This document shows positions 35,104-48,383 of a stretch of 64,000 nt of DNA, in pieces. The DNA is taken from NCBI GenBank assembly GCA_025677835.1, contig JAIXMR010000002.1:124001-188000 (forward strand), in the 5' to 3' direction. The notes under the pieces are model-generated. The model was not told where the DNA came from. It did no database searches and saw nothing but the letters and a program-made list of their open reading frames with translations. Numbering within the stretch: the first letter of the stretch is position 1; every line of letters starts with the position of its first letter. The translations under genes and the position numbers were made by a program. This DNA comes from Sporodiniella umbellata. Taxonomy: Eukaryota; Mucoromycota; Mucoromycetes; Mucorales; Rhizopodaceae.

Positions 35104-35595
35104 TCATTTATCTTCTTCCAGAATCAAACAGTTAGAATTTTGTACTAAAGTTCCTGTCACTTCAGCTATAATAGCAAGTATCTTTGTCAATGCATTTTTG
35201 ACGAAATTGCTTATGCTATTTTCTAAGAGTACTGTTTCCTTTTGATTTTTTTTGTTATTCTCAAAAATGCCTTCAGAACCCTTGTAATAATGTTTAGTTG
35301 ATCTTTGTGTTTCTCGGATATAAATACGTAGCAGTGGCATAAGAATTCGAACATTTGCTCAAAATAAATGAAAAATCTAGTCTTGTCTTTATCATAACGT
35401 TGTATGTTGTTAATTCTATAACAGCAGCTTCATTGGACCTTATACTAGTAACTGGATATATTACCGCACTAAAAAGTCTTTCCATATGTTTTTTCAATAG
35501 AATTTGATCACCATAATCTGTTATTTCGATAGCAAATAGCACCTCGTATTTATAGGCTCAGTGGCAATTTCATCAACAAGTCTTTGTCCATTTTT
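35104..35595 (-). pseudogene. decayed gene fragment, family not recognised
   Basis: The minus strand carries three protein-like pieces in successive frames: one with VDEIATEPINTR, then FAIEITDYGDQILLKKHMER with VIYPVTSIRSNEAAV, then from about 35340 MPLLRIYIRETQRSTKHYY with LLENSISNFVKNALTKI. Adjacent pieces overlap at frame changes, which fits small indels in a once-open frame. There are no donor or acceptor sites that would join them simply. It may be the C-terminal part of the kind of repeated gene seen inside the 14.6-19.15 kb unit; that link is an inference. Confidence 0.35.
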
Positions 35596-36324
35596 ACGAA
35601 AAAAATGCACCTTTATTCTGAATGTCTCTGAAGAGATGAAAAAAACCACTTTAAAATCATTATCTTTTATATTAAAAAGATAGCGAGCTCTAATGGTTAA
35701 TTATTTAGCAACAACTACAAACTGACGAGATTCATCACAGGATTCTGTTTTTAAGCCAGTCGTGTTTATTTTTGCACGATACAAGACGTAGCGACTTCCT
35801 TTTTTGAAAAGACTACTTTCAAAAAAAAAAATACTTATTCATTCTTTTTCTGCTTGACTGAGGGCGGTGCAAAAGCTTTGTTAATTAACTGCGATAATGT
35901 AAGATATACAAACTTTGCCTTTGGTCCGTGTTTCAGGCTGATATATATAAGTTGCTGTTTACTATTGTTATTCATAGTATTTTAAAACTAATCATGCTTT
36001 AATTCTTAATGACTGTTAGTCTCGAAAGAAATAAAGAGAAAAATGTATTTTTATTTCTCCGCATCTTTGGTTTTGTTTGGAAAAAACCTTTGACGTTTAG
36101 TGACTTGAAAGAAGCGATTTAATATTTATTTAAAAGTAAGAGTATATATAGTGCAAAAAGTAAAAAGGAAAGTGTATTTGGGTGGGGAAATGAATTATTT
36201 GTTATAATATAAAATGAGGAATAATAGAGAGATAAAAGAAAGAGAGAAGAAAAAAGGAATTTCCTAAAGTTGTTGGTAAACGATGAAAATGTGTACATTG
36301 TGATGGTGTTGTTATGATAAAATG
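35596..36324. other. intergenic region and likely 3' UTR of the 36.5-kb gene
   Basis: AT-rich. The right end, GA-rich on the + strand (about 36160-36260), probably belongs to the 3' untranslated part of the next minus-strand gene. Confidence 0.4.
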
Positions 36325-36672
36325 TTAGACATGGTGCAGTTTTGAATCCACAGGCTTTCCAATAGTTGTGTTCCAAGGCGATTGGTCAGACCAGAGCGAT
36401 CCGCTGTTCATTTCGGTTCCTTCCCATCCTTTCCAATGACCTGTCCAGTTACGTACAAATGTTAAAAAACGAGCTTTTTCTGCCTCAGACACAGAACTGC
36501 TAACAGATTCAGCGTCAGAGTCAGGAGTGCTTGAACGGGAAATTAAAGGTTTCTTAACGATTTGCTGCTTAAGCTTTTCAATCTCTTTTTCATAGCTGAC
36601 TGAAGTGTTCATACCAGCAAAAGGGTCGCTTTTACGCATGGGACTAGTAGAATGATTGAGGTCAAGAACCAT
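36325..36672 (-). CDS. hypothetical 115-aa protein
   Basis: A single open frame with an in-frame TAA directly before the ATG at 36672, so the start is fixed. The protein has a polar N-terminus (MVLDLNHSTSPMRKSDPF), a short predicted helix (YEKEIEKLKQQIVKK), a Ser-rich stretch with SRSSTPDSDAESVSSS (casein-kinase-like acidic serines) and a Trp-rich end (NWTGHWKGWEGTE, LWSDQSPWN, IGKPV). The Trp-rich end looks conserved rather than random, but I do not recognise a family. No signal peptide or membrane span is seen. Confidence 0.6.
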   Translation of the reverse strand: MVLDLNHSTSPMRKSDPFAGMNTSVSYEKEIEKLKQQIVKKPLISRSSTPDSDAESVSSSVSEAEKARFLTFVRNWTGHWKGWEGTEMNSGSLWSDQSPWNTTIGKPVDSKLHHV

Positions 36673-37088
36673 TTAAGAGCCTTTATTCTTTTGTCGAATA
36701 TAAAAAAGACAGTTTAGAGTTGTTAAGTGGTTTCCAAAAAAAATAAAATAAAATAAAAAAAAATAAAAATAGATAAAAAAAAGGGTAATTGTATTGGAGA
36801 AAAACCAAGAAAAGAAAAGAAAAAAAAAAAAAAAAAAAAAAACCAAAGCGGCGTTTTCTACTGTTTTCTCTACTCCAAGCCTTAATTGAGTTTGAAATGC
36901 TTCCAATTTTGGGCACCGGATTGTTTGGATGAAATTAAAAGCACGGAAAGGAACCCGTGCACTAAACCGAAGGCATTAAATTACATTATTGGCCTATCCA
37001 CAGTCGGCAAAATTTGTATAAATAGGTTATGGGTTTATATAGGCGTTGTTCTGTTTATTTGGTAAAAAATGAAAAAAAAGGAGTTTTG
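36673..37088. promoter_or_regulatory. upstream region of the 115-aa gene and 3' end of TOM1
   Basis: It contains an A-rich block (about 36737-36842, T-rich on the gene strand), as commonly seen before starts in this window. No gene is seen. Confidence 0.4.
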
Positions 37089-40000
37089 TTATGCGAAGGC
37101 AAAGCCAGTAGAGCATTCATTAATTGCTTTGAAAAGATTTGCTCGTAGGCTTTCATACGAGTCGTACTGAGGAAGGTCTATTTGATTAAAACTAATTGAA
37201 AAAAAAATCAGTCTTGATCTCATAAAGCATACGATGTGTCTTACCAAGTATGTGCAGAAGGGAGTCTCTTCTCACCTCCAAAGTCTTTGTGAATCTGGAA
37301 TTTTTGAATGCCGCTTGAGCCCTGAAGATGGGCAAAACCTTCTAAAGGTACCTTAGATGTACCAGTGGCAAACTGAAGAAGCTTTGCGCGCTCTTCTTGA
37401 TCAAAGCTTCTCACAGCTCTCCAAAACCACTGTATAGGAGCAGAAGATGGCGAGTAGCTCTCATAAGTTGTGTTGTTTTTCCAGTCATCAATATCAATGT
37501 CAGGTAAACCCGAAATCAACAACTCAAGCTCTTGCTCGTTAAATATTTGAATGAGTGATGCAGGGATTACGTCGTGAAATCCTTGTACAAAGGCATTAAT
37601 TTGATCTTTGATAGCAGTTGTTAGTTTTTGCTCAGTCACAAGAGTGACATATTCATGCTTGTTGGCTTCTGTTACTGGTATATTTCTACCATCAGGCTTC
37701 AAATCTACAGTGTCCTTTGTACCAAAGAAGTCTGTCTCAATACTAAATGTCAAGTCTATAATATCTGTGATATCGTTTTCTAACATCCAAACCAAACTCT
37801 TGTAATATTCAGGATCTATTGCCTCCACATCACGATAATCAACAGGACGTCGCAGAATATGTTTGTAAAAAGAACGAGTGAAGTATGCATCTAGCAATCG
37901 ACCGTCATAGATAGCTTTTCCAATTACGCGGCCAACAAATTTGAAGAAACTCAAATGGTCAGGATTTACTGCAGATGCTCGGTTCGGTTGATAGGTAAGT
38001 TTATCTGCAGCAGAAGTGATAAACAGTGCATAGTTGGGATCGAACATTTGTCTGGCTAATACAGAAAACCACTCGCGCGTAACACCACCAGCATCCAAAC
38101 CTTCTTCATCGTAAAAGCGTACAGAGAGCTTGCCATACTTTATCTCATCTCCAGTTCTACCTTGAAGTTGATGATACGAATCTTCAAAAACGTATTGACG
38201 TCGTACATTCAGCTGCAGAACAGCATAATTTTCCCTAGGTGTGGTTCTTTTATGTACTTGTTGAACAAAATAGTTGCGTTTGTTATCAAATTCCAACATC
38301 TTAGGGTTGCAGACTAAAAGCGCAAAAGATCCGCTCATCAAGGCTGGGTTGTTTCTTACCATAATGTTTAGAACTTTTTTGTGTTTTTCAGTGAAGTTAA
38401 AAAATGATGAGTCATCAGAAGAGTCTGTGGGTTGTTCCTTTTCAGAGCTGCACTTAGAAACTACCATGAAAGATTCAATCAGCGGTAAAAGCACAGTGGC
38501 CACGTTGATCAAATCTTCTTTTTCGCGCACGACTGAAAGGCAGTTACCCAGAGCCTGCCAAAGAGGAGCGAAATCGAGCTTCTCATATATTTGAGTAACT
38601 TGGTTTTCACTTTTATCGTCTTCTCGTTTAGAATGCTTTCGTGTAAACATATAATCCAAAGTTTTTAGCACACGTAGAAGTTTGGCTTGATGGGACGTCG
38701 AAGCTGAAAAAGGACCCAAGGTATGACTGCTGACCTCTGTGCCAGGCATAGCATTTTCTAAAATGACCACTAGCTTTGAGAGATCTGCCAAAATGTTGGC
38801 ACCAGAGCTTTTTGCGTCAGCAGTAAGCTCGTTTACTATCGATTGTTGAGCACCGTCCAAAGCCGATAGGTGGGAAATGGCATTTAAGGTATATTGGAAC
38901 GTTTTGCTTGAGCACTCTCCATTGGTTAAAACATGTACAATTAGTTTTAAGTAAGAGTCCAAGATTGTAGGAGGTTTGGGCATCGGCTTCTCATCTTTTT
39001 GCTTGCTTTCTAACTTTTCCTTATACTTTTTCACCAACACAGGAAAGGGGCGGCACATGATGGACAAAAGCTCCATAAGCTCTTCCATTAATGAGGGGTT
39101 ATTGATGAACACAGGTCGGTCCAAAAGACTGATCAGTACTAGGATTGGATATTTGTTCCAGCTACTGGCCATTTTCTCCTTGCCCTTCTTCTTCATGGTT
39201 GAGGGTCGTTTGAGGCCAGCCAAAGACTCACTCTCGGTTAAGAAATAGGCTAAGCATTGTTCATTACGTGAGATAGCATGTGATAGGGCTTCAAGGCATC
39301 GCTGTGTCACGTAGTTGGGTGCATTTTCTATTATGCTAGGAACACTTGAATTCTTGGAAACCTTTTTGTTCATTTTAGAAAAATGATTAAAGCTGTTATC
39401 TACTGAAGACATATCTGTATCGCCATCGTATAGAACACAGACAAGGAAAGATAACAAATCACTGCGCGATTGACTGTTTTCACTCAAGTTAAGCAGAACT
39501 CGGTTAAGCAAAGATCTTGATATAGTTTGTGGAATAAAAAGAAGTCTGACCAAGGTCGCCAGTTGAGGTTTTTCAATCAGCTGTGCAACAGCGTCACGTT
39601 TACGTTGCTTAAACTTTTTAGATGAAGAAGGCTTTATCTCGCGAATCTCATGGGCACGTTGAAGACGCGGCTGCGTTGTATTGTTCACTAGAAAAAGAAT
39701 GAGTTTTAAAGCCTTTTTAAAAAATATGTAGTTACATGTGGGAGGCAAAGTTGAAGCTGGACTCGGTTCGGATGGTCTGTTTTGTCTTTCACGTCTTTCG
39801 CGTTCAACGGCTTCTTGGTTCAAAACTTCTTCACGAATATCGGCAGGTAAAGCATTCAAAAACTCGGGACTAATCGAGTCGTCTTCCGCAGCAGTAGCAG
39901 GCTCAGGTATATTACGCATGTGTTGATTAATAACCTCTTCCCGTAAATCGTCAGGCAGAGCTTCCAAAAATTCTATATCAATACCAGTACCAGAGATATC

Positions 40001-43000
40001 GACAGGCTCTCCATGCACTACAACTGTTATCCGGTCCTCTGCATCTATAGCGGTAGCCGAATCCGTTACTATTTCTTCTTCTGCCGTCACGGGCGCTGTT
40101 GTTTCAGGCTCGTTGCTAGTTATATCCATGGCAGTCGCAGTGCTATGAGAATCTTCTTGCATGATTGGCTCAGTTTGTTCTTTATCTTTAGTTTCCTGTT
40201 GTTGTTGGGTAAGCAAGTCTGAAGCAGACTTCTGAGCTTCCATTTCTAAGCGCTGTTTCTCTTCTTTACCCTCTTCAACTGCCAGAAGGGCAAGTGCGTT
40301 CATTAGTGTATTCACTACCTTTAAGGCTTTTTCGCTTAAGTTGCTTCCGTACATCATACGAGCTTCTTGACTCCATCTTTCACTTGAAGTCATGGGTTGA
40401 AAGTCGTGTAAAAGCAAAATTCCCTTTTTGACCTCATCATTAGAAAGGTTAGATGTTCCTTCAGGTGAAGGAAGGTTAGGGGTGGGTTCAAATTCAGACC
40501 TAAACACACTACCACGTCCATTGGTAATTTCTAAACGTGAATGGGCGCCGTTTGCTCCAGGGGCTGCGTTTGTTAAAATGGATTCAAGCATACGGATAGC
40601 GCTACCACCAATAATTTCTTCAAATTCTTGCCAATTGCTAAACCCTGGGCTATGGCCACCTCTACGAGGCATGTTTTCACTGAGTGTACCTCTTAAAACA
40701 TTGCCGCTGCTTCCCGTTGCAGATGTTGTAGGCGCTGGGTTATTTGACAAGAGAGGATGTGTAATTACATCTTCTTGACCGCGAGTACCTCCTGGGGTTC
40801 TCAAAGGTCTTCCCACTATATGTTGACATCAGCATTCTGCTAAACATGATATAAAAAAGAAAATACCTCCTTCAATAAAAGCGCGTCGACCATGAGGAAG
40901 TCTACGTCTAAAGCTTATGGGAATTATAGAACGAGGATTACCGTCAAGTTCATCGCCTTCCGCAAATCCATCATGTGCCTCTGTATGTAAGAATGGTGGA
41001 TCAATATCATCAACGTCAAGCGCCATGCCGTCAGATACTCCATCAGTTTCTGACTCGACATCTAGGTTTTCAGATCCATCTTCAAAATCAGATAAAACGT
41101 CCAGCTCATCCTCCTAAACATAATTATTAGAATTTCTTCGATATATAAAGGGCTTTTACCTCTTCGTCGTAGGGAAGCTCTAAAACCCCAGCTGATGGGC
41201 TTTGGTCTTCAACTTCGTCCTCCTCATTTATCATGGATTCACCACGAATTATACTAGAATCATCTTCGATATCCTCTAAGTGCCAAGTCATTTCACGATT
41301 ACCATCCTCTTCGCCCATAAGCTCTGCCTCAACATTCATGTCGTCTGTATCTTCATCTTCGTCCATTTCATCGGAATCATAGCCATGAATTACAGCTTCC
41401 ATTTCTTCGTCTCCATCATCTTCATGTTCGCCTTCGCTCATGTCAGATAGGTCGCTACCACTGTTCTCTTCAAATCTAAATAGGAGTTTGATTAAAAAAC
41501 TAAAGAAGCAAACAATATAAACTTACTCCTCCTCTTCTTCCACAGAAGAACCAAACAAATCGCTATAATCGTCACTGTTGTATTCTTCTTCTTCAATCAC
41601 ACTACGGTTGTACATACCAAGAGCCGAATTTCTATAAAGGTCTGGTGCTCCCTCGTTATCGTCTCCTGGGTTTTCGGGTATTTGTAGGCCTTCTTCAGTT
41701 GTATCCATTTTAAATAGGTCCTCTTCCTTGTTAGCATCAGAACTTTCCTTATCTGACATGTTATGAATAGCCAGTCTAGTTAGCAGTTCCAAGGGTCGCA
41801 GCATGGTGTTCAAAATCATCTTAGAATGGGGATAGTTGATATCAACGTCGCTTACAGCTGACGTTAAAACAGCCACAAAGTTTTTATCAAGCATGATTTT
41901 AGAGTTGCTCATAGCTGCGTCCTCCTTACTTAAATCCGTATCGTTGGTTTCTGAGGCCCGGGTAAGTGGGGACGCTGATGATCCAACATTAATTCTTGCG
42001 TTCAAAATACGATGGCAAAGATCGGATAAGACAAGGTATTTGCAATATTTTGTAAGAGCTGGAGTCTCGCTAGATGAGACCACGGCGTCTTTCAACGATC
42101 GCACAATGGCTTCCAATACATATTTTCGTACTTGGAACAGCTCGTTCTTCTGCTGGGTTGACATGTCAGCAAAAGGCATAGGATCGTAGCACATTGCGAC
42201 CAAGGTGGATGCAGTCCAAGTAGAAATACTTTGCTGTCTGCGAGATTCATCTGAGTGAGGACTGATGTGGTTATAGGGTAAAAAATCGTTGATTAGCATG
42301 GAAACAAACGATCGATGTTTTGCACCAGGTGTACGCGGATAACCCTTTTGTTTGTTACAAAATTTAAGAATATCGTATTTACAAGAAGGATAAGAAGAGA
42401 TGAGCTCGACCAGGTATTGAAGCAAGAAACAGATATAGACAAACTCAACGTTTTCGTCCTGTTTTTTTTCTGTATTTTCTTGTTCGCCTTCTATTTTAAC
42501 AATGGCCTCAGCCCTTGTAGCCATAAGCTCATTCAATAGGTAATGAATGACAACTTCAGAAGACTTCTTTTCTTCTTCCGTGTCATCTTCGCTTTTTTCT
42601 TGATTTTTAAGTTTGATCTGCCGATTAATATCATACCCTTCAGTACGACTCAAGCGACAGACGTCAGAAGCCACTTGAATGAAAGTGTTTGGCTCACGAA
42701 GCACAACATGAGAATTTGTACGTATGAAAGAGTTTATGTCCATATTGCGAGGTCGAGGGTTAGTAAACCAGCTTACAATAATGTCTTTCATAGTTCGACT
42801 CAAAACGGCTTGGCTTTCAATTACATGACGCAGAATAAGAATAATAAACGCTTGATGGCCTCGCAGATTTTCAAGAGACTCTGGCTTGGTCACCAAAAGA
42901 GGGATACCGTCCAAGTCCACAAAAGCGCGTGCTAGCTCTTGTTTTTTTGTCAATCGAACAACCATTCTATAGACTGCATAAATGATGTCACGAGACTGTT

Positions 43001-46000
43001 GAGGTCGTTTCATAAGAGCGACGCAGCATTCTAGTAAATTGCGAGAGTGCTTTTCTGAGGTATTTCGAATGGTAGCTCGACCTTGCTCAATGGTTGGGAG
43101 CTCACCTTGACTTCCTTGATCATCGTCGTCAGCACTTTCAGAGGAGAAAGAGGGTATTTGTGTAGAGGGCAAATCAAGTTTGTCTCTTTTGGGCTCGTCT
43201 GCTTGGGAAACAAAAGCTTCAACTACCAAGAACAATGTGGCTGTCCATGTGGGTAATTGCTCTTCTGTAAAACTCAGCATACCAAACATAAACTCGAAAC
43301 GCTCAGGAAGTTTAAACATGGTAGCCTGCATTGGTGCTTCACGAAGTAAGAGCGCCAACAACCGAAGTCGGTTACTTGCTAAGGTAGATTGACTAGGGTC
43401 TTTAGCAATATGCTGAACACGATCCAAAAGCAAGCCCAGGATTTTTATGGAAGAGTGTGTTGCTTTATCGCTAGCTGTGCTTTTTTCTTCGTCAAATTTG
43501 CAGAATACCACCAATAGATCACGAATATCGAATACTAAATCGTCGCGTTCATCAGCCAAACTTAACACTGCAAGCGGGAGAGATTCACAGAGTTCTTTTC
43601 GGATCTGTTTGAGACGCTGTACATTCTCAGATTCAACAGACTGCGGTAGGCTTTGTTCAGTGTATACAGGAAGCCCTTCGTCCATATCGCTACGGTCGTC
43701 TTGCGATTCTAAGTCGTCCTCTACCTCGTCCTCTTCATCTTCGCCATCATCCTCTTCTTCACCCTCTTGAATATCACCACTGGTTGTAGTTGGCTGCTCC
43801 TCTTCCTGTGGCGCTTCAACAGGAGTAGGAGCTCCTTGCTCTAGTGTTGGATTTGGCGCAGCTTCTGATCCTAAAACAGGAGTCGGATGACTGAAAAGAT
43901 AATCGACAGCACGGGAAACTTGATTATTACAACGTACTAATGCTTGTTCCGCCGCTCTTCTCTCAAAACCCATTTCAATCAAAGTTTGGATGTTTTGTTC
44001 CGAGGCAACAGCTGGTGTACGAAGCAAAGTAAAAGGCGATGCCATCAGAGGGGCTGTAAATGTACTGAACGGATCGTTGGCAGTACGCGTTGTTGACATT
44101 ACAAAATCGCCCTCTCCTTTCATAATTTGAAGAAATATTTTGATAAGTGTTTGTATGGTTGTTTTAGAAAAGAGATGAAGATCTGAACGGGTAAGATAAT
44201 CTTTAAGAGGAATCAGTTTGTGTTCAAGGGCTACAATCCATTCAAAAGGATCAAAGTAGTCTTTTGTTTTTTTGTCTTTGTTGACCAAAAAGGTGGTGCA
44301 AGGAGAATCCTTGAGTGCTTTAGGAGAACTGATTTGAAGTAAAACAGCCAATATGCTTTCAATAGCCCCATCAATGCGCTTTAAAATTTGTTCGTTGCTT
44401 TTCTTCTGATGGTGTAAAACAGCCTCATTCCACAGCTGGCTAAGGTTGGCAAGACAAAGATCTATACCGAGCTGTCGATCGAATGCCAAGGCGACAGGGG
44501 TTTGGAGCGATGTTTGTGTACGTTCATCACGCAAAAGAATAGAAGACATGGTATACATGGCAGTCAAATAATCGTATTTACAGGGTGTATCAAAGTCAGA
44601 CATGCTGAGCCATTTGATGTTGTTTTTTAATAATTCAGCCAAGCTTTCGGAGAGCTTCATTGTTTGCGGTTTTTGTAGAGGCCCAGCAGAGCGACGACTA
44701 ACAGATACCTTAATCAGGACTAAGAAAATGAGGGTCAGTTTCAACGTTTTGAAAGCCTTTGAAAACTATTGATAGTTACTTTGGAATATAGGCATGATTA
44801 ACTGGGGTATTTCGTTGACCACAAGCTTAAAATGTTTGATGTTGAGCATGCGGGGATCTTTTGCAGGAGGCACTACTTCCTGTGCCTCCGAGGAAGATGA
44901 ACTGGCACCCCCCTCTTCAGCGTTTGTTTCGGATGAAGTACTGTAGATGCCCAGAGGATGTTCAGAGGTACTAACGAGGTTTTTTCGGAGAGGGGGAACA
45001 TTGGGTATAGCATGTTTAAAAGCATACCATGAAGGGGGTAGTGTTTCTTTGAACAATAAATTTTCCCAAACCATTACACAATGCAAATCTCCCAAAAGCT
45101 GGATTACATTTTTATCGTTCTCTTCATTCAAAAATTCCGTGACAAGAGAAATACCGTTTTTGCCATGAGAAAATACAGAGGAACAACACAAATTGGACAA
45201 TAGGCCTATATAGCCATGGGTTTGTATAAGCTTTCTCCAGTATGTATTTCCTTGCTTGACTTTTTCAGTGTCAGCCTCATTAATGTCCACATAATCTATC
45301 AAAAAGCTCTTTTGGGAGCCTCCTGGTGGCAGGAAATCAATAGACTCTTTGATTTTTGCAACGATAGCCATCATTGTGGGCAAAGGGCTGATCTCGCTAA
45401 TCATTCGGAAAATGTAAGCCAAAGAGTCCGAGCCCAATGTGACAGAGAAATTAGAAGGCAATAAAGGGAGGCTGTAGTAATCCAACAACATTTCTGGGCA
45501 GCCTTTTTCGACAAAGTCCTTGATGTTTGACGTATTTTGGAAAAGGCCTTCCAAAAATCGGGAGACCATATCGATAAAAGAGACCAAGAGACACTCGAAT
45601 TTCTCTGGATGCTCCTCTTCCTCTGCCACATCCGTTTCCATTGCAGTGGAAGAGCGCGTTTGTACCATATGGCTGTTGTCGTTTGCTTTTCCAGGCCCAT
45701 CTTCCTTTCGGCCCATAATCAAAGCTTTTTGAACCATAGTGGTTACACATTCAAATACCGCAGGCTTAAGCGAAGGGTGATGTCGAACCAGTTCGTCCAT
45801 GGTAGACCCCAAAGCTGTAGCACAATCAATGTCGATAGGATTGCGCAAGAAATCATTTGTAGTTATCATGTCAAAAAAGTGAGGCAAAGGCTTGGCTTGG
45901 TTAAACATATCGAGCCCTTGACCGTTTAAGCAAATAGCACCAAAAGCATTAACGGCAGCCACGAGTACTTCGTTATTAGGCGTGTCGTATGTAGAAATAG

Positions 46001-47916
46001 TACGTAAGAAGCTTTGTGGTAATTGTGCTTCTTGTAATATGGGCAATGATGTAGCTTCGTTATGAATGAGTGTGGTATTGATATTGATAGCAAGTGCAAA
46101 TATGCTGTTTCCAAAGGAAGACGTATTTTCCATAATGCATTTTAGTGTTTCCGGCAAACTAGAATCAATCAAGTTTCTTAGTCCATCGGCAGTTCCTGAC
46201 GACTCCATCATCCTTAACAAAAATCGAAGCATAGCTTTGATGGCTGATAGTCGGTCGTGTGTAGGAGTAGATTCTGTTTGAACTACCTGAGTCTCGTTTT
46301 TGATACGAGCTAACAAAACACCCAAACCATCCGCATTACAAAAAGCTGTAAAAGAGGTATTGAATGAGTTAACTATGGTGTCCAACAGATTTGCAGTTTT
46401 TGTGATGTTTTTGAGTTGGTGGTGCTGACTGTTACCAACGATTTGAATCAAAACAGGAATAATACCAGCAGACATCAACATCTGTCCGCCTGCTTGTGTC
46501 TGAAGTAAACAGGCAACAAAAGAAAGTAAAGCCTCCAGGAAACTTTGAGAGTAATCTGAGAATTGGATGAGTAAAGAAAAAAAATTCCCCTTTTGAATGT
46601 ACCTTCAGCCGTGTTAACTCTCCGTAAAATTTGCATAATAATACCGTGATTAGCAGATGCATTTACTGCAGAACAAACGTCAAGAAGTTTATTTCTGTGT
46701 CTGGCAATAGCATCCAGTGCGTAGAAAGCATATGTTTGGAGTTCCTAAAGGGTGAGGTTCAAGAAAATAAAAAGTAAGTACATGCTTTGGTTTTGATATG
46801 AGTACTCACCATGTCTACATTATTTTCGGGTGTAACTAGTTCTGCTAATTGAGTAATCAAATGGGGTTCGAAGATAAAAACTTTGTTTTCAGCAATATTT
46901 TCGGATACACCATGGGCTAAAAGAGAGTGTATTATGAGTACATATACTTCTTATGAAGCCGAAAGAGCTTACCCATAATAGCAATAGAGGATACACGAAC
47001 ACAAAGAAGCTTTCTTCGAGCAGCAGGTTGGTTTAGGTGCTTGATAATACGGATTCTGTTTGCCAACTCAAACTGGTTTTCTTTGGGCACACTGTAGTCA
47101 TTTACCAGTCGAATAAATAACTCAATATCCGTCTTTCTCAAATCCTCCTCAGTAAGCGTGTAAACAATTGTTCGGAGACCTTCTTCTTCTGTGTTGTTTC
47201 CTTCGCTAGTACGGTAAAACTGTAAGTTTAGTGTCATCATTTTAGGCGTGACTTCTAAGCAATCCTGGGTGATGGAGAGAAGGTCTAAAGGCACCTGGTT
47301 CCATCCACGGATGAGTTCAATCACTTTATCTTGAGGCACCGAAAAAGATGAACGGATTGCTTTGGGGTTGTTGAGTCTTTGTGCTGGACGAATCATAAAA
47401 TAGAGGACTTGTTGTAATACGTCAATATCAAATGTATTGAACAATAGACATAAATGCTTTAGCAAAGGAATGTTAGCGAGCTTTTTTCTTTCAAAGCAAA
47501 AGCAATACCTCATAAGAGTTGAATATATTTCGGTTTGTACAGTTTTCAAACAATATATTTGCTAAGTCTATTATGGATATAATCACATGCTTCGTGGATT
47601 CCTCAAAAGGTTTTCTCTGAATATCTTTCAATTCATATTCTTTACGGATTCTATTTAATATTTCGTCAAAGCGGTCTAAAACTGCAACCCAATAAAACAA
47701 ATCGCCTCGCCCGTAATTCCAAGGTTTAAGTTGTTCAATGCAACCCGGGATTTCTTCTTCTTTACAAATTTCTAGTCGTTTGATCAAGTCACTTAGCTGA
47801 CGTGGCTAAACATTTCAAACCAAAAAAAAAATAAATCTCTCATTTTCTGCCTTTTTTTTTTATGCTCAAATTACCAGAGGTGCTAGTTTTTTTGTAGGCG
47901 ACTTTTTGATTTTCAT
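37089..47916 (-). CDS. TOM1: TOM1/HUWE1-type HECT E3 ubiquitin ligase
   Basis: A giant ubiquitin ligase that marks unassembled ribosomal proteins, histones and other substrates. Twelve exons (47916-47875, 47805-47509, 47456-46973, 46916-46810, 46744-46603, 46555-44780, 44719-41527, 41475-41160, 41113-40867, 40815-39736, 39687-37245, 37191-37089) sum to 10,230 nt and 3,409 aa, all phases agreeing. In order: N-terminus MKIKKSPTKK with YWVAVLDRFDEIL; armadillo-like DUF908/DUF913 parts; LLQTQAGGQMLMSAGIIPVL; a UBA (IQTLIEMGFERRAAEQAL); an acidic region after NSALGMYNRS; two UBM-like motifs (FLEALPDDLREEVINQ, FLNALPADIREEVLNQ); and a HECT domain with GGVTREWFSVL, LSFFKFVGRVIGKAIYD, WFWRAVRSFD and LPSAHTCFNQIDLPQY. 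The catalytic Cys is split by the last intron. It lacks the WWE domain of animals, as other fungal forms do. Confidence 0.97.
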
Positions 47917-48383
47917 GGTCTACTTACAACAAGACATTAAATACAAGAACGGGTAAAATGATTGCTCTCATTTACCTTTTTTTTTAAAAAGTTTTCTTAT
48001 AAAAGTTTTATTATCTCGCAATCAAAACTACTTTGATTCTCCCCTAAGAGAAAAAAATAAATGTATATATGAGGGAAAGAACGTAGAGAGATAATAAGAA
48101 CTGCGGGGAGAAAGAAAACCAAAAAAAAAAAAAAAAAAGAAAAGAAAAAAAAAAGGAAACATTGTACTTCCACTCTCAATTTACCTAATTTTTGAAAACC
48201 CTACCCACTTTAGAAGAATAATTTTGAACACTTGTGAGATCAAATTCCCCAGGAAAACGAAATTAATTTGCCCATTTTTTCTACCAGCTATGGCCACAAC
48301 AATTATTTTCTAGATTTATCTACAATCCATCATTTACCATCATGAAAAAATTAAAAATTCAGATAAGGACTTTCTAGATGTAA
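47917..48383. promoter_or_regulatory. upstream region of TOM1
   Basis: A-rich runs (for example A18 near 48120) occupy the 5' side of the gene. No other feature is recognised. Confidence 0.4.
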
